Shown: piece by piece, positions 33,817 through 41,026 of the stretch
Numbering within the stretch: position 1 is the stretch's first letter
How the letters are laid out: the number at the start of each line of letters is the position of its first letter
Source of the DNA: Rhodoplanes azumiensis
GTDB taxonomy: Bacteria; Pseudomonadota; Alphaproteobacteria; Rhizobiales; Xanthobacteraceae
Assembly: GCF_042682915.1 (NCBI RefSeq)
Contig: NZ_JBHUIW010000003.1
Span: 124,001 to 188,000, forward strand
Reading direction: 5' to 3'
Length of the DNA: 64,000 bases
Program-made: the position numbers and the translations under genes
The notes under the pieces: model-generated
The model's input: only the letters and a program-made list of their open reading frames with translations
The model's database searches: none
Told to the model about the DNA's origin: nothing

Positions 33817-35187
33817 ATGGCGCATAAATACGTAGAGCGGTCGACGTTGGTCTCTCTCATGTCGTTCGCGTCACTTGCGTCTCGCTCCGGCCGGTCGCCC
33901 CCGGACCGCAGCGGCGCCCCCGGCGCGGCCCGGCACGGCGCCTCGTTCCGGCCGTTCTTCCTGGCCGGCGCGCTCCAGGCCGTGGCGGTGATCGGGCTGT
34001 GGGGCGCCGCCTTTCCGCTGGTCGCGCGCCTCGACCCGCCGCTCGGGCCGGCCGCCTGGCACGCCCACGAGCTCTTGTTCGGCTACGTGCCGGCCGTCCA
34101 GGCCGGGTTCCTGCTCACCGCGGTGCCGCATTGGACCGGTCGGCGGCCGCTCGCCACTGCGCCACTCGCCGCCCTCGTCGTGCTGTGGATCGTCGGCCGC
34201 CTCGCGGTGGCCGGTTTTCTCGGGCTCGGCCCGTTCGCCGTGGCCGCGGTCGCGACCGCCTTCACGGTCGCTCTCGCCGCCGTGGTGACGCACGAGATCG
34301 TCGCGGCGCGAAGCGTCGCCACCGCCGCCGCCGTGGTGTCGCTCGCCGTCCTGGTCGTCGCCCAGATCCTGTTCCACGCCGCCGCCGCGTCGGGCCACGA
34401 CGGTGCCTTCGCGAGCCGCCTCGCGCTCGCCGGCGTCACGGCTCAGATGATGCTGCTCGGCGGCCGCATCGTCCCGGCCTTCACCCGCGATTATCTCGTC
34501 GAGACCGGCCGCGCCCCGATGCCGGACTCGGTGCGCCGGCTCGACACGGCGGCCGCCGGGCTCGGCCTCTTTGCCCTCGTCGTCTGGCTGGGATCGCCTT
34601 GGCTCGACGACGCGGCGCCGGCCGCCGGCGTCGTGCTGCTCGTCGCCGCCGTGCTGCTCGTCGTCCGTCAGGCCCGCTGGGCGCCGCTGAAAACGCTCGA
34701 CGAGCCGCTCGTCTGGAGCCTGCATCTCGGCGCCGCGATGACGCCCCTCGGCTTTTTCATCGCGGGCGCCGGCGCGCTCCTGGGCGACGGGGCGCTGGCG
34801 GCGGCCGTGATCCATGTCTGGGCGATCGGCGGCATCGGCCTGATGACGCTCGCCCTGATGACGCGGGTGAGCCTCGGCCACACGGGCCGGCCGCCGCGGG
34901 CGCTGCGCGGCTCGACCGCCATCGTTCTGGCGATCGCGCTCGCTGCGGCGGCGCGGGCCGGCAGCGGGCTCGTGCCGGCCTGGACGTTGCCGCTGCTGCC
35001 GCTCGCCGGCGGGCTGTGGATCGCCGCCTATGTGGGCTTTCTGGTCGTCTACGGGCCGCTGTTGGTGCGGCCCGGCGTGACGCCGGAGCGGTCGGGCGCC
35101 GCGCCGGCCGGTGTCCAGGCGCCGCCGGCCGCGGCGCTCACTCGCCACCCAGATAGCCGGCGATCTTCCAGCCGCTCGCGTCCTTGA
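33817..35187 (+). CDS. nnrS: NnrS family membrane protein
   Basis: This heme- and copper-containing family of 12-helix proteins is linked to tolerance of nitric oxide and nitrosative stress. RPFFLAGALQAVAVIGLW, HAHELLFGYV, MMLLGGRIVPAFTRDYL and LMTRVSLGHTGR are the hallmark segments, with conserved histidines in the last two. The first ~16 residues from the ATG 33817 are doubtful, and an ATG at 33859 (MSFASLASR) is an alternative. The C-terminal 50 bases overlap the end of the convergent gene at 35138. No nitrate- or nitrite-reduction genes are nearby. Confidence 0.88.
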   Translation: MAHKYVERSTLVSLMSFASLASRSGRSPPDRSGAPGAARHGASFRPFFLAGALQAVAVIGLWGAAFPLVARLDPPLGPAAWHAHELLFGYVPAVQAGFLLTAVPHWTGRRPLATAPLAALVVLWIVGRLAVAGFLGLGPFAVAAVATAFTVALAAVVTHEIVAARSVATAAAVVSLAVLVVAQILFHAAAASGHDGAFASRLALAGVTAQMMLLGGRIVPAFTRDYLVETGRAPMPDSVRRLDTAAAGLGLFALVVWLGSPWLDDAAPAAGVVLLVAAVLLVVRQARWAPLKTLDEPLVWSLHLGAAMTPLGFFIAGAGALLGDGALAAAVIHVWAIGGIGLMTLALMTRVSLGHTGRPPRALRGSTAIVLAIALAAAARAGSGLVPAWTLPLLPLAGGLWIAAYVGFLVVYGPLLVRPGVTPERSGAAPAGVQAPPAAALTRHPDSRRSSSRSRP

Positions 35188-36058
35188 TGTAGCAGAGCTG
35201 TTCGAACACCAGCGGCAGCACCGCGTCGGCCGATACGAAGCCGGTCTTGCCCGACGGCGTCACCACCTTGAGGGGCGGCGCGGCGGCGGCAGTTTGGGAC
35301 GCGCCCGGCGGGTCGGCCGGCGGTCCACCGGCTGGCGGAGCGCCCGCTTGCGGCGGGGTGCCGGGGCCGGCCGGAGCCGCGCCCGGAGCACCGCCCGGCG
35401 GCGGCTCGGCGACGACCCGCACCAGCACGGCGCCGAGCGTCTCGACCACCGGCGCGTCGGCGGCGGGGCCGGAGCGGACCGGGAGATCGGCGAGCGCCGG
35501 AAACGCCCAGTCGAAGACGTCGCTGCGCGTGCTCTTGAGGAGCTGCTCGAACGCCTTGCCGTCGAACGCCGGGGCCGCCGGCGCGCAGGACACCCCCTTC
35601 TTCTGCGGCACGGCCTCGAGGGTCGGATCGGCGGCGGCGCTCGCCAGCGCCTCCCAGCCCTCGCCGTCGGCGGCGTCGAGCCCGAGCGCGGCGGCGAGAT
35701 TGTCGATGCCGGATTTCTTGCGGTCGGCCTTCTCGCCTTGCGCCGCGGTCCAGAAGAAGCCCTTCGCCACCAGGCCGGCGAGGGCGGCGCGGTCCTTGCG
35801 CCCGGCGATCTCGCCGAGCTGCTTTCGGAACGCCTCGAAGCTCGGATCGGCGACCGGCTTCGGCATCGTCACGGCGATCGACGCATAGGGGCGGGGTGCG
35901 GCGGTCGGCGGGGCGGAGGCCGACGGAGGCTTCGCAGGGGCCCGGGCGGGCGCCTGGGCGGGGCTCTGGGCGGGGTTTTGGGCAGGCGCCGGACCGGCGA
36001 GTCCGGCGGCGAGGATGGCAGCGAGCAGGGCGGTCGGGAACGGACGGACGGGACGCAT
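35138..36058 (-). CDS. Secreted protein with SH3-like C-terminal region
   Basis: This 306-residue protein starts MRPVRPFPTALLAAILAAGLAG, a signal peptide, followed by a repetitive Pro/Ala/Gln spacer. A helical region (SFEAFRKQLGEIAGRKDRAALAGLV) precedes LPVRSGPAADAPVVETLG and VVTPSGKTGFVSADAVLPL. These look like an SH3b module interrupted by a long Pro/Gly-rich loop. Such modules bind cell wall or sense the envelope. GGAG is 5 bases before the ATG. The function is unknown. Confidence 0.68.
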   Translation of the reverse strand: MRPVRPFPTALLAAILAAGLAGPAPAQNPAQSPAQAPARAPAKPPSASAPPTAAPRPYASIAVTMPKPVADPSFEAFRKQLGEIAGRKDRAALAGLVAKGFFWTAAQGEKADRKKSGIDNLAAALGLDAADGEGWEALASAAADPTLEAVPQKKGVSCAPAAPAFDGKAFEQLLKSTRSDVFDWAFPALADLPVRSGPAADAPVVETLGAVLVRVVAEPPPGGAPGAAPAGPGTPPQAGAPPAGGPPADPPGASQTAAAAPPLKVVTPSGKTGFVSADAVLPLVFEQLCYIKDASGWKIAGYLGGE

Positions 36059-36265
36059 GCGGGCTCCGCGGTTGTGACGAGCGGCAATCGCGCTGGGCAT
36101 CGTCGGTCTCGATGCGAACCGCGACGCTAGGCACGAATTACGACCCCGTTACGGCCGGCCCGCCGTATTTCCGTCGCGGCGTGATCAGATGACGGACCGC
36201 ACATCGACGACTCGGACCCGCGGCGGGCCCGGCCGTCCGCGCCGTCGCCCCCGAAAGGTTGCAAG

Positions 36266-36622
36266 ATGCCGTCCTTCGTCACCTCGCCCTACGTGCTGCC
36301 GGTCGTCCTCCTGATCGCCTCCAACCTGTTCATGACGACGGCGTGGTACTGGCACCTGCGATTCAAGGAGGTGGCGCTGTGGCAGGTGGTGCTGATCTCC
36401 TGGGGGCTCGCCTTCGTCGAGTACTGCCTCGCCGTGCCGGCCAACCGCTGGGGCGCCACCGTCTATGCGCCGGCCCAGCTCAAGACCATCCAGGAGGTGA
36501 TCACGCTGGTGATCTTCGCCGGCTTCTCGTGGCTCTATCTCAACCAGCCGCTCGCCTGGAACCACGCGCTGGGCTTCGCCTTCGTGGCGGTCGGGGCGTT
36601 CTTCATCTTCCACAAGTGGTGA
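36266..36622 (+). CDS. DUF486 (DMT-like) membrane protein
   Basis: This 118-residue protein has four hydrophobic helices. MTTAWYWHLRFKE, VEYCLAVPANRWG and LKTIQEVITLVIFAGFS are near-invariant DUF486 segments. The family resembles half-size drug/metabolite transporters such as EmrE, but its substrate is unknown. AAAGG lies before the ATG. Confidence 0.92.
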   Translation: MPSFVTSPYVLPVVLLIASNLFMTTAWYWHLRFKEVALWQVVLISWGLAFVEYCLAVPANRWGATVYAPAQLKTIQEVITLVIFAGFSWLYLNQPLAWNHALGFAFVAVGAFFIFHKW

Positions 36623-36632
36623 GCGGCGGGCT

Positions 36633-37142
36633 CTATCCGGGGCGGCAGCGGGCCGGGAAACGCGCCTTGTCGAGCGCGGTCGTGAAGCCGCCGCCCGGCA
36701 CGAACACCTGACGGCCCGCCGCGAAGGCGTCGGCATGGCTCGGCGCGATGGTCACGACGAGGGTGCGGGCGGTCGCGATCGCCGACGCCAGCGTCGCGGC
36801 GTCGCGATCGAACGCCACCCAGGCGCCCTCGAAGCCTTCGACCGCGAGCGCGACCGCCGGCCGGTCGTCGACCGCGACGGTGAGCGGCACGCGGGTGAGG
36901 TCGCTCGGTCCGCCTGGCCGCGGCGACAGGCGCGCCACGATGCCGACGCCGAGGCCGTCCTTGCCGCAGAACAGGAAGAGCTCGTCGCCGGCCGCCGTCG
37001 ACGTGGTCACCAGCTGGCCCAGCTCGCCGCCCCGACGGGTCGACCACCCGGCCGTCGCGGTCGTCACGGCCGCGATCGCCATGCCGAGGATCACGAGGCC
37101 GGTCAGGCCGAGGCGTCGGAGCCGGGCGCGGGGTAAGCGCAT
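36633..37142 (-). CDS. Secreted protein of unknown function, 169 residues
   Basis: An Arg-rich start and the hydrophobic stretch LGLTGLVILGMAIAAVTTATAG form a signal peptide or anchor. The mature part has FLFCGKDGLGVGIVARL, LTVAVDDRP and FEGAWVAFDRD, and ends near a Cys. Two cysteines could pair in the periplasm. The VDDRP/beta/Cys layout recalls the lipoprotein at 12520-13134. It is convergent with the DUF486 gene, 10 bases apart. Confidence 0.68.
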   Translation of the reverse strand: MRLPRARLRRLGLTGLVILGMAIAAVTTATAGWSTRRGGELGQLVTTSTAAGDELFLFCGKDGLGVGIVARLSPRPGGPSDLTRVPLTVAVDDRPAVALAVEGFEGAWVAFDRDAATLASAIATARTLVVTIAPSHADAFAAGRQVFVPGGGFTTALDKARFPARCRPG

Positions 37143-37180
37143 GGAAAGACCTCCGGTGAGGACCGTCCCATCATGCGCCG

Positions 37181-37474
37181 TCACTCGCGCGGGTGCAGTG
37201 CGCGGCCGCGGCCGGCGATCAGCACCGTGAGGCCGCCGAGCGCCACGAGCCCGAAGCTCACCAGCCCGGCGATCGGCAGCCCGCGCTCGGACGGTTGCGG
37301 TTGGAGCGGTGCCGCCTCGACGATCTGCAGCCCGACTATCGTGATCAGCACGACGATCGACAGGGCCAGCGCGGCGCTGGCGACGAGCTCGGCCAGCACG
37401 GCGGCGCGAAAGCGCGGAAAGCGGGATGCGCGGGTCACGTCGAAGCCGCAGCGGGCGAGGGTGGGCGGGGTCAT
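37181..37474 (-). CDS. Two-helix membrane protein, 97 residues
   Basis: From the ATG at 37474 (MTPPTLARCGFDVTRASRF) the protein has two hydrophobic segments, LAELVASAALALSIVVLITIV and GLVSFGLVALGGLTVLIAG, with a short Pro/Gln loop between. It lies 38 bases upstream of the secreted protein gene on the same strand. The frame is open to 37567, but the upstream part is Arg-rich and not convincing. No family is recognised. Confidence 0.55.
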   Translation of the reverse strand: MTPPTLARCGFDVTRASRFPRFRAAVLAELVASAALALSIVVLITIVGLQIVEAAPLQPQPSERGLPIAGLVSFGLVALGGLTVLIAGRGRALHPRE

Positions 37475-37734
37475 GGAACTGCCGGTACGATCGGTTGTGC
37501 GTCGCGGTCGGGCCGCGGGAGCCTCGTACCGGGACATCGGGGCGGGCATTCGGCCCCGATCGGGCAAAGGCGAGGCATCCTCTTAACGGCGGGTTAACGA
37601 CCTCGGGTCGGTCGGCGCTCGTCACAGGATTCATGGCGCCGGCGCGGGTCGCCCCGCCGCGGCGCGTTCGTAATTTTGCCGCGCTTTGGCTTTTCTTCCA
37701 CGGGTGGACTGACGACTGGGGGGAGCCGGAGCAG

Positions 37735-38256
37735 ATGAGAACCTGGACGCTGACGTGCGTGACGGCGCTCGTGCTCTGTGCAGGCGGTGCGCTCCAGATC
37801 CAGGCGGCCGAGAAGGCCGGCAAGACCGAGAAGGTCGACAGGACCGGCACGGCCGAGCGGAACGGGCTGATCGGCAAGTGGTCGATCGTCGAGGCGGCGC
37901 CGGCGCCGTGGGTGCGCAGCAAGGAGCGCAACACGCTTGTCGAGCACGCCCGCAAGCTGGTCGCGACCGAGGTGACGTTCGAGCCCGGCTCGATCGCCTC
38001 GACCAACCAGGGCCTCGCCTGCAAGCGCGCCATGTACCAGGTCGGCACCTATCCGACCGACGCGCTGTTCCGCGGCCTGCTGCCCGACGGCAGCCAAGAT
38101 CGCATCGCCCGCGAACTCGGCCTGACCAAGGCCGGCGCCGACGTGCCGAGCGTCGACGTCGACTGCGCCGGCGGTTACTTCACCTACCACTTCCGCGACC
38201 GCAACACCGCGCTGTTCGCCTGGGACGACGTGATCTACACGCTCAAGCGGCGGTGA
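37735..38256 (+). CDS. Secreted protein of unknown function, 173 residues
   Basis: MRTWTLTCVTALVLCAGGALQIQAAEK is a typical signal peptide. The mature protein has two cysteines (LACKRAMYQ, VDCAGGYF), a GKWSIVEAAPAPW segment and a basic end. GGAG precedes the ATG. Proteins of this kind (about 150 residues, a GxW start and HFRDRNTALFAWDDV near the end) are conserved in Hyphomicrobiales as far as I recall, without a known role. Confidence 0.72.
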   Translation: MRTWTLTCVTALVLCAGGALQIQAAEKAGKTEKVDRTGTAERNGLIGKWSIVEAAPAPWVRSKERNTLVEHARKLVATEVTFEPGSIASTNQGLACKRAMYQVGTYPTDALFRGLLPDGSQDRIARELGLTKAGADVPSVDVDCAGGYFTYHFRDRNTALFAWDDVIYTLKRR

Positions 38257-38278
38257 GGTCGGGGGCCGGTCGCGCGGC

Positions 38279-38974
38279 TCACAGCATCTCGGGCCGGAAG
38301 CGGCGGCGCCATTTGCGGGTCGTCTCGCCGGCGATCATGAATTCGCCGTCGCCGCGATAATGCAGGGTCTTCGGCGCCGTCCGGATCGCGGTGGGCGCGG
38401 CATGCGCCTTCACCACTTCGAAGACGAACAGGCCGAGGCGGTCGATCAGGCTCGCGTCGGCGAGCCGGCACTCGAAGCTCGCGACGCACTCCGCGATCAG
38501 CGGCGCCGACACCATCACGCCGGGCAGCGGCGTCAGCCCGAACGTCTCGAACTTGTCGGTGTCGCGGCCCGAGCAGTTGCCGATGTCGACCACGGTCTCG
38601 GCAAGGTCGACGGTCGGCACGTTGATGACGCAGACCTTGCTGCGGCGGATCAGGCCGAACGAGTGGTTGGCGTTCCAGATGTAGCAGCCGACCAGCGACG
38701 GCTCGAAGCCCATCACCATGTGCCAGCCGAGCGTCATAATGTCGGTCTCGCCCTCGAAGCACGACGAGACCAGCACGATCGGCCCCGGCTCCAGGAAGCG
38801 GCGGACGTCCTCGACCGGAAAGTCGACCTTCTTCACCGGGCGCGGTCGCGGCGCCACGGGGCGCGCTGTCGCGGTGGCGCGGGCGGATGCCGCGGCGGGC
38901 TTCGAGGCGACCGTCGAGGCTGGCTTGCGGGCGGGCTTGCGGACAGGTTTGCGGACAGGTTTGCGGGCGTGCAT
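38279..38974 (-). CDS. Flavin reductase-like (FMN split-barrel) protein with basic repeat tail
   Basis: From the ATG at 38974 this is a 231-residue protein. Residues 1-50 are a basic Lys/Pro/Arg/Ala tail with the tandem KPVRKPVRKPARKPA. The rest is a flavin reductase-like domain (IVLVSSCFEGETDIMTLGWH, VCVINVPTVDLAETVVDIGN, GLTPLPG, ECRLADAS) that binds FMN. The partner monooxygenase is not evident. The repeat is also visible in the DNA as tandem 12-base units near 38930-38970. Confidence 0.85.
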   Translation of the reverse strand: MHARKPVRKPVRKPARKPASTVASKPAAASARATATARPVAPRPRPVKKVDFPVEDVRRFLEPGPIVLVSSCFEGETDIMTLGWHMVMGFEPSLVGCYIWNANHSFGLIRRSKVCVINVPTVDLAETVVDIGNCSGRDTDKFETFGLTPLPGVMVSAPLIAECVASFECRLADASLIDRLGLFVFEVVKAHAAPTAIRTAPKTLHYRGDGEFMIAGETTRKWRRRFRPEML

Positions 38975-39062
38975 CGGCGGGCTCCGGGGCGGCACGGCGG
39001 AGCAGCGACTCCGGCGGCGCCGTCATCATAGCCGACCCCGGCCGTGGATGCCGCGTCGCCGG

Positions 39063-39091
39063 TTGGCGGCGGCGTCGCGCGCCGCTATAGT
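39063..39091 (+). promoter_or_regulatory. Promoter of the tRNA-Leu gene
   Basis: TTGGCG (39063-39068), exactly 17 bases, then TATAGT (39086-39091) gives a sigma70-type promoter ending 9 bases before the tRNA 5' end. Confidence 0.6.
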
Positions 39092-39100
39092 CCGCGCCGC

Positions 39101-39185
39101 GCCGGTGTGGCGGAACTGGTAGACGCGCACGACTCAAAATCGTGTTCCGCGAGGAGTGTCGGTTCGATCCCGACCACCGGCACCA
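39101..39185 (+). tRNA. tRNA-Leu, anticodon CAA
   Basis: This 85-nt class II tRNA has acceptor arms GCCGGTG/CACCGGC, a D-loop GGCGGAACTGGTAGACGC and anticodon stem CACGA/TCGTG around loop CTCAAAA (anticodon CAA, reading UUG). It also has a long variable arm, a TTCGATCC T-loop, and an encoded CCA after discriminator A. All stems pair. Confidence 0.97.
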
Positions 39186-39260
39186 CGACTGTCCTGCCTG
39201 ACAGCCCCCCTCGAAAGGCCTTCGGCACGCCGCGGATGCCGCCGTGTCGCGCGTGGCGCC

Positions 39261-39719
39261 TCATGCCGCCGCGGCGCCCGCGAAGGCGGCACGGGCCGTG
39301 CGGATCGCGGCGTGGTTGTCGGCGGCCCACCCGATCAGCGCCGCGAGCGGCGCCAGCAGCGACTCGCCGAGCGGGGTGAGGCGATACTCGACGCTCGGCG
39401 GCACCGTCGGGTGGACGTGGCGGCTCACCAGCCCGTCGCGCTGCAGGTCGCGCAGGCTCTGGGTCAGCATCCGCTGCGAGATGTCGGGCAGGCCGCGGCG
39501 CAGCTCGCCGAAGCGGTGCGGCCGCTCGGCCAGCAGGATCAGCAACAGCGTCGTCCACTTGCCGGCGAGGTGGTCGAGCACGTCACGCACGGGACAGTTG
39601 GCGGCGTCGAAGTCGAGCCCCTTGAAGCCGGCCATGATGCGCACGAGCGTGTCGACCGCGGCGCTGCGCGCCGGGGCGACGGGACAGTCGGGGGGCGGGG
39701 CGGTGGTGCGGCGAGCCAT
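39261..39719 (-). CDS. HxlR-family (DUF24) redox-type transcriptional regulator
   Basis: This 152-residue winged-helix protein contains NCPVRDVLDHLAGKW, LLLAERPHRFGELRRGLPDISQ and LTQSLRDLQRDGLVSR, the HxlR domain. C42 in the CPVR motif matches the cysteine that lets YodB/QorR-type members sense quinones or diamide. Divergent from qorB with a 25-bp dyad between them, it most likely represses qorB until that cysteine is modified. Confidence 0.9.
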   Translation of the reverse strand: MARRTTAPPPDCPVAPARSAAVDTLVRIMAGFKGLDFDAANCPVRDVLDHLAGKWTTLLLILLAERPHRFGELRRGLPDISQRMLTQSLRDLQRDGLVSRHVHPTVPPSVEYRLTPLGESLLAPLAALIGWAADNHAAIRTARAAFAGAAAA

Positions 39720-39833
39720 GGGGGGCTCCTCCCGGGTGGTTCTCGTGGACGGTTCCTGGTGGGGTGGTTCCCTGCGGGTGACCAGGTGACGAAAAGCTGC
39801 CGTCTTTACCGGTGGTGTCGGGCTCCAATATAG

Positions 39834-39858
39834 AGCAGGTCTTTAGACGAGACCAGCT
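39834..39858. promoter_or_regulatory. Operator dyad between hxlR and qorB
   Basis: AGCAGGTCT, seven bases, AGACCAGCT pairs at 8 of 9 positions. It lies 42-66 bases before the qorB GTG, just after an AATATAGA element that could be a -10 box. It is the natural site for the divergent HxlR regulator. Confidence 0.6.
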
Positions 39859-39899
39859 TTCACATCGGCCTGTCCGATCCCCGCTCAGGAGCCTTCCCC

Positions 39900-40796
39900 G
39901 TGTCCGACACCCTTCTCGTCACCGGCGCCTCCGGCCATCTCGGCCGCCGCGTCCTTCACCATCTCCTCGACACCCTGAACGTGCCGGCCGGCCGCATCGT
40001 CGCGACGACCCGCAAGCCCGCGGTGCTCGCCGACTACGCCGCCGAAGGCGTCACGGTGCGGGCCGCCGACTTCGACGACGCGGCGTCACTGGACAAGGCT
40101 TTCGCCGGTGTCGACCGGGTGCTGCTGATCTCGACCGACACGCTCGATCGTCCCGGGGTGCGGCTCGCCCAGCACGAGGCCGCCGTCGCGGCGGCCGAGC
40201 GGGCCGGCGTGCGCCACGTCGTCTACACGTCGATGCCGCTGCCGGAGAACTCGCCGATCCTGTTCGCGCCGGATCATCTCGGCACGGAAGCTGCGCTGGC
40301 GGCGAGCCGGCTGCCCGGCTTCACGGTGCTGCGCAATCACTGGTACTTCGAGAACCTCGCCCATGCGCTGCCGGCCGCGCTCGCGTCGGGGCACTGGTAC
40401 TCGGCCGCCGGTGCCGGCGGCTATGCCGACATCGCCCGCGACGACCTCGCCCGCGCGGCCGCGACCGTGCTGGCCGGCACGGAGACGGGGCGCCATACCT
40501 GGACGCTGTCCGGCGCCGAGGCGCTGACGCGCGACGAGATCGCCGCGAAGGTGAGTGCGGCGCTCGGCAAGCCGCTCGCCGTGGTGCCGGTGACGATCGA
40601 CGCGCTGATCGCCGGCATGGTGGCGCACGGCATGCCGGAGCCGATCGCCCGCGTGTTCGCCTCGTTCGACGCGGCCGCCGCGGCCGGCCGCTTCGCCGAC
40701 GTGACGGACGATTATCAGACGATCACGGGCCGCCGGCCGCAGAGCTTCGACGCCTGGCTCGCCGAGAACAAGGCGATGCTGACCGGCGGGCATTGA
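39900..40796 (+). CDS. qorB: NAD(P)H:quinone oxidoreductase, QorB-type SDR
   Basis: This 298-residue atypical short-chain dehydrogenase of the NmrA/QorB group has Rossmann motif VTGASGHLGRRV at 7-18, then VRAADFDD, VLLISTDT and RNHWYFENL, all QorB-like. It should reduce quinones with NADPH and protect against quinone stress. The GTG start is supported by AGGAG (CTCAGGAGCC) upstream. It is divergent from the HxlR regulator. Confidence 0.88.
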   Translation: MSDTLLVTGASGHLGRRVLHHLLDTLNVPAGRIVATTRKPAVLADYAAEGVTVRAADFDDAASLDKAFAGVDRVLLISTDTLDRPGVRLAQHEAAVAAAERAGVRHVVYTSMPLPENSPILFAPDHLGTEAALAASRLPGFTVLRNHWYFENLAHALPAALASGHWYSAAGAGGYADIARDDLARAAATVLAGTETGRHTWTLSGAEALTRDEIAAKVSAALGKPLAVVPVTIDALIAGMVAHGMPEPIARVFASFDAAAAAGRFADVTDDYQTITGRRPQSFDAWLAENKAMLTGGH

Positions 40797-40831
40797 GCAG
40801 ACGAACCGCCGCGCTGCCGCCGCCTCCGCCC

Positions 40832-40980
40832 TCGTCCTGAGGTGCTCGCCGAAGGCGAGCCGCGAAGGGCGGGGCGGCTCTCCGCTCCCGGCTGCTCGAC
40901 GAGGCGATCGACGAGATCGGCCTCGTGGCCGCATGGTTCGAGACGCGCTCCTGCGGAGCGCTCCTCACCATGAGGCGCGA
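40832..40980. repeat. Palindromic repeat, family C
   Basis: The outer arms CGTCCTGAGGTGCTCGCCG and CTCACCATGAGGCGC, with an inner hairpin around GCTCGCCGAAGGCGAGC, match the element at 30828-30930 in style. It lies between the convergent qorB and 5-oxoprolinase genes. Confidence 0.6.
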
Positions 40981-41026
40981 GGCGGTTCGCCCATAGCCGC
41001 AGCCGGAGTCTCTCACTTTGTCCGAT

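Noticed and set aside
33811..33826. Possible FNR box at TTGATGGCGCATAA before nnrS
   Set aside because: Only the left half TTGAT matches; the right half is CATAA, not ATCAA, and it overlaps the start codon.
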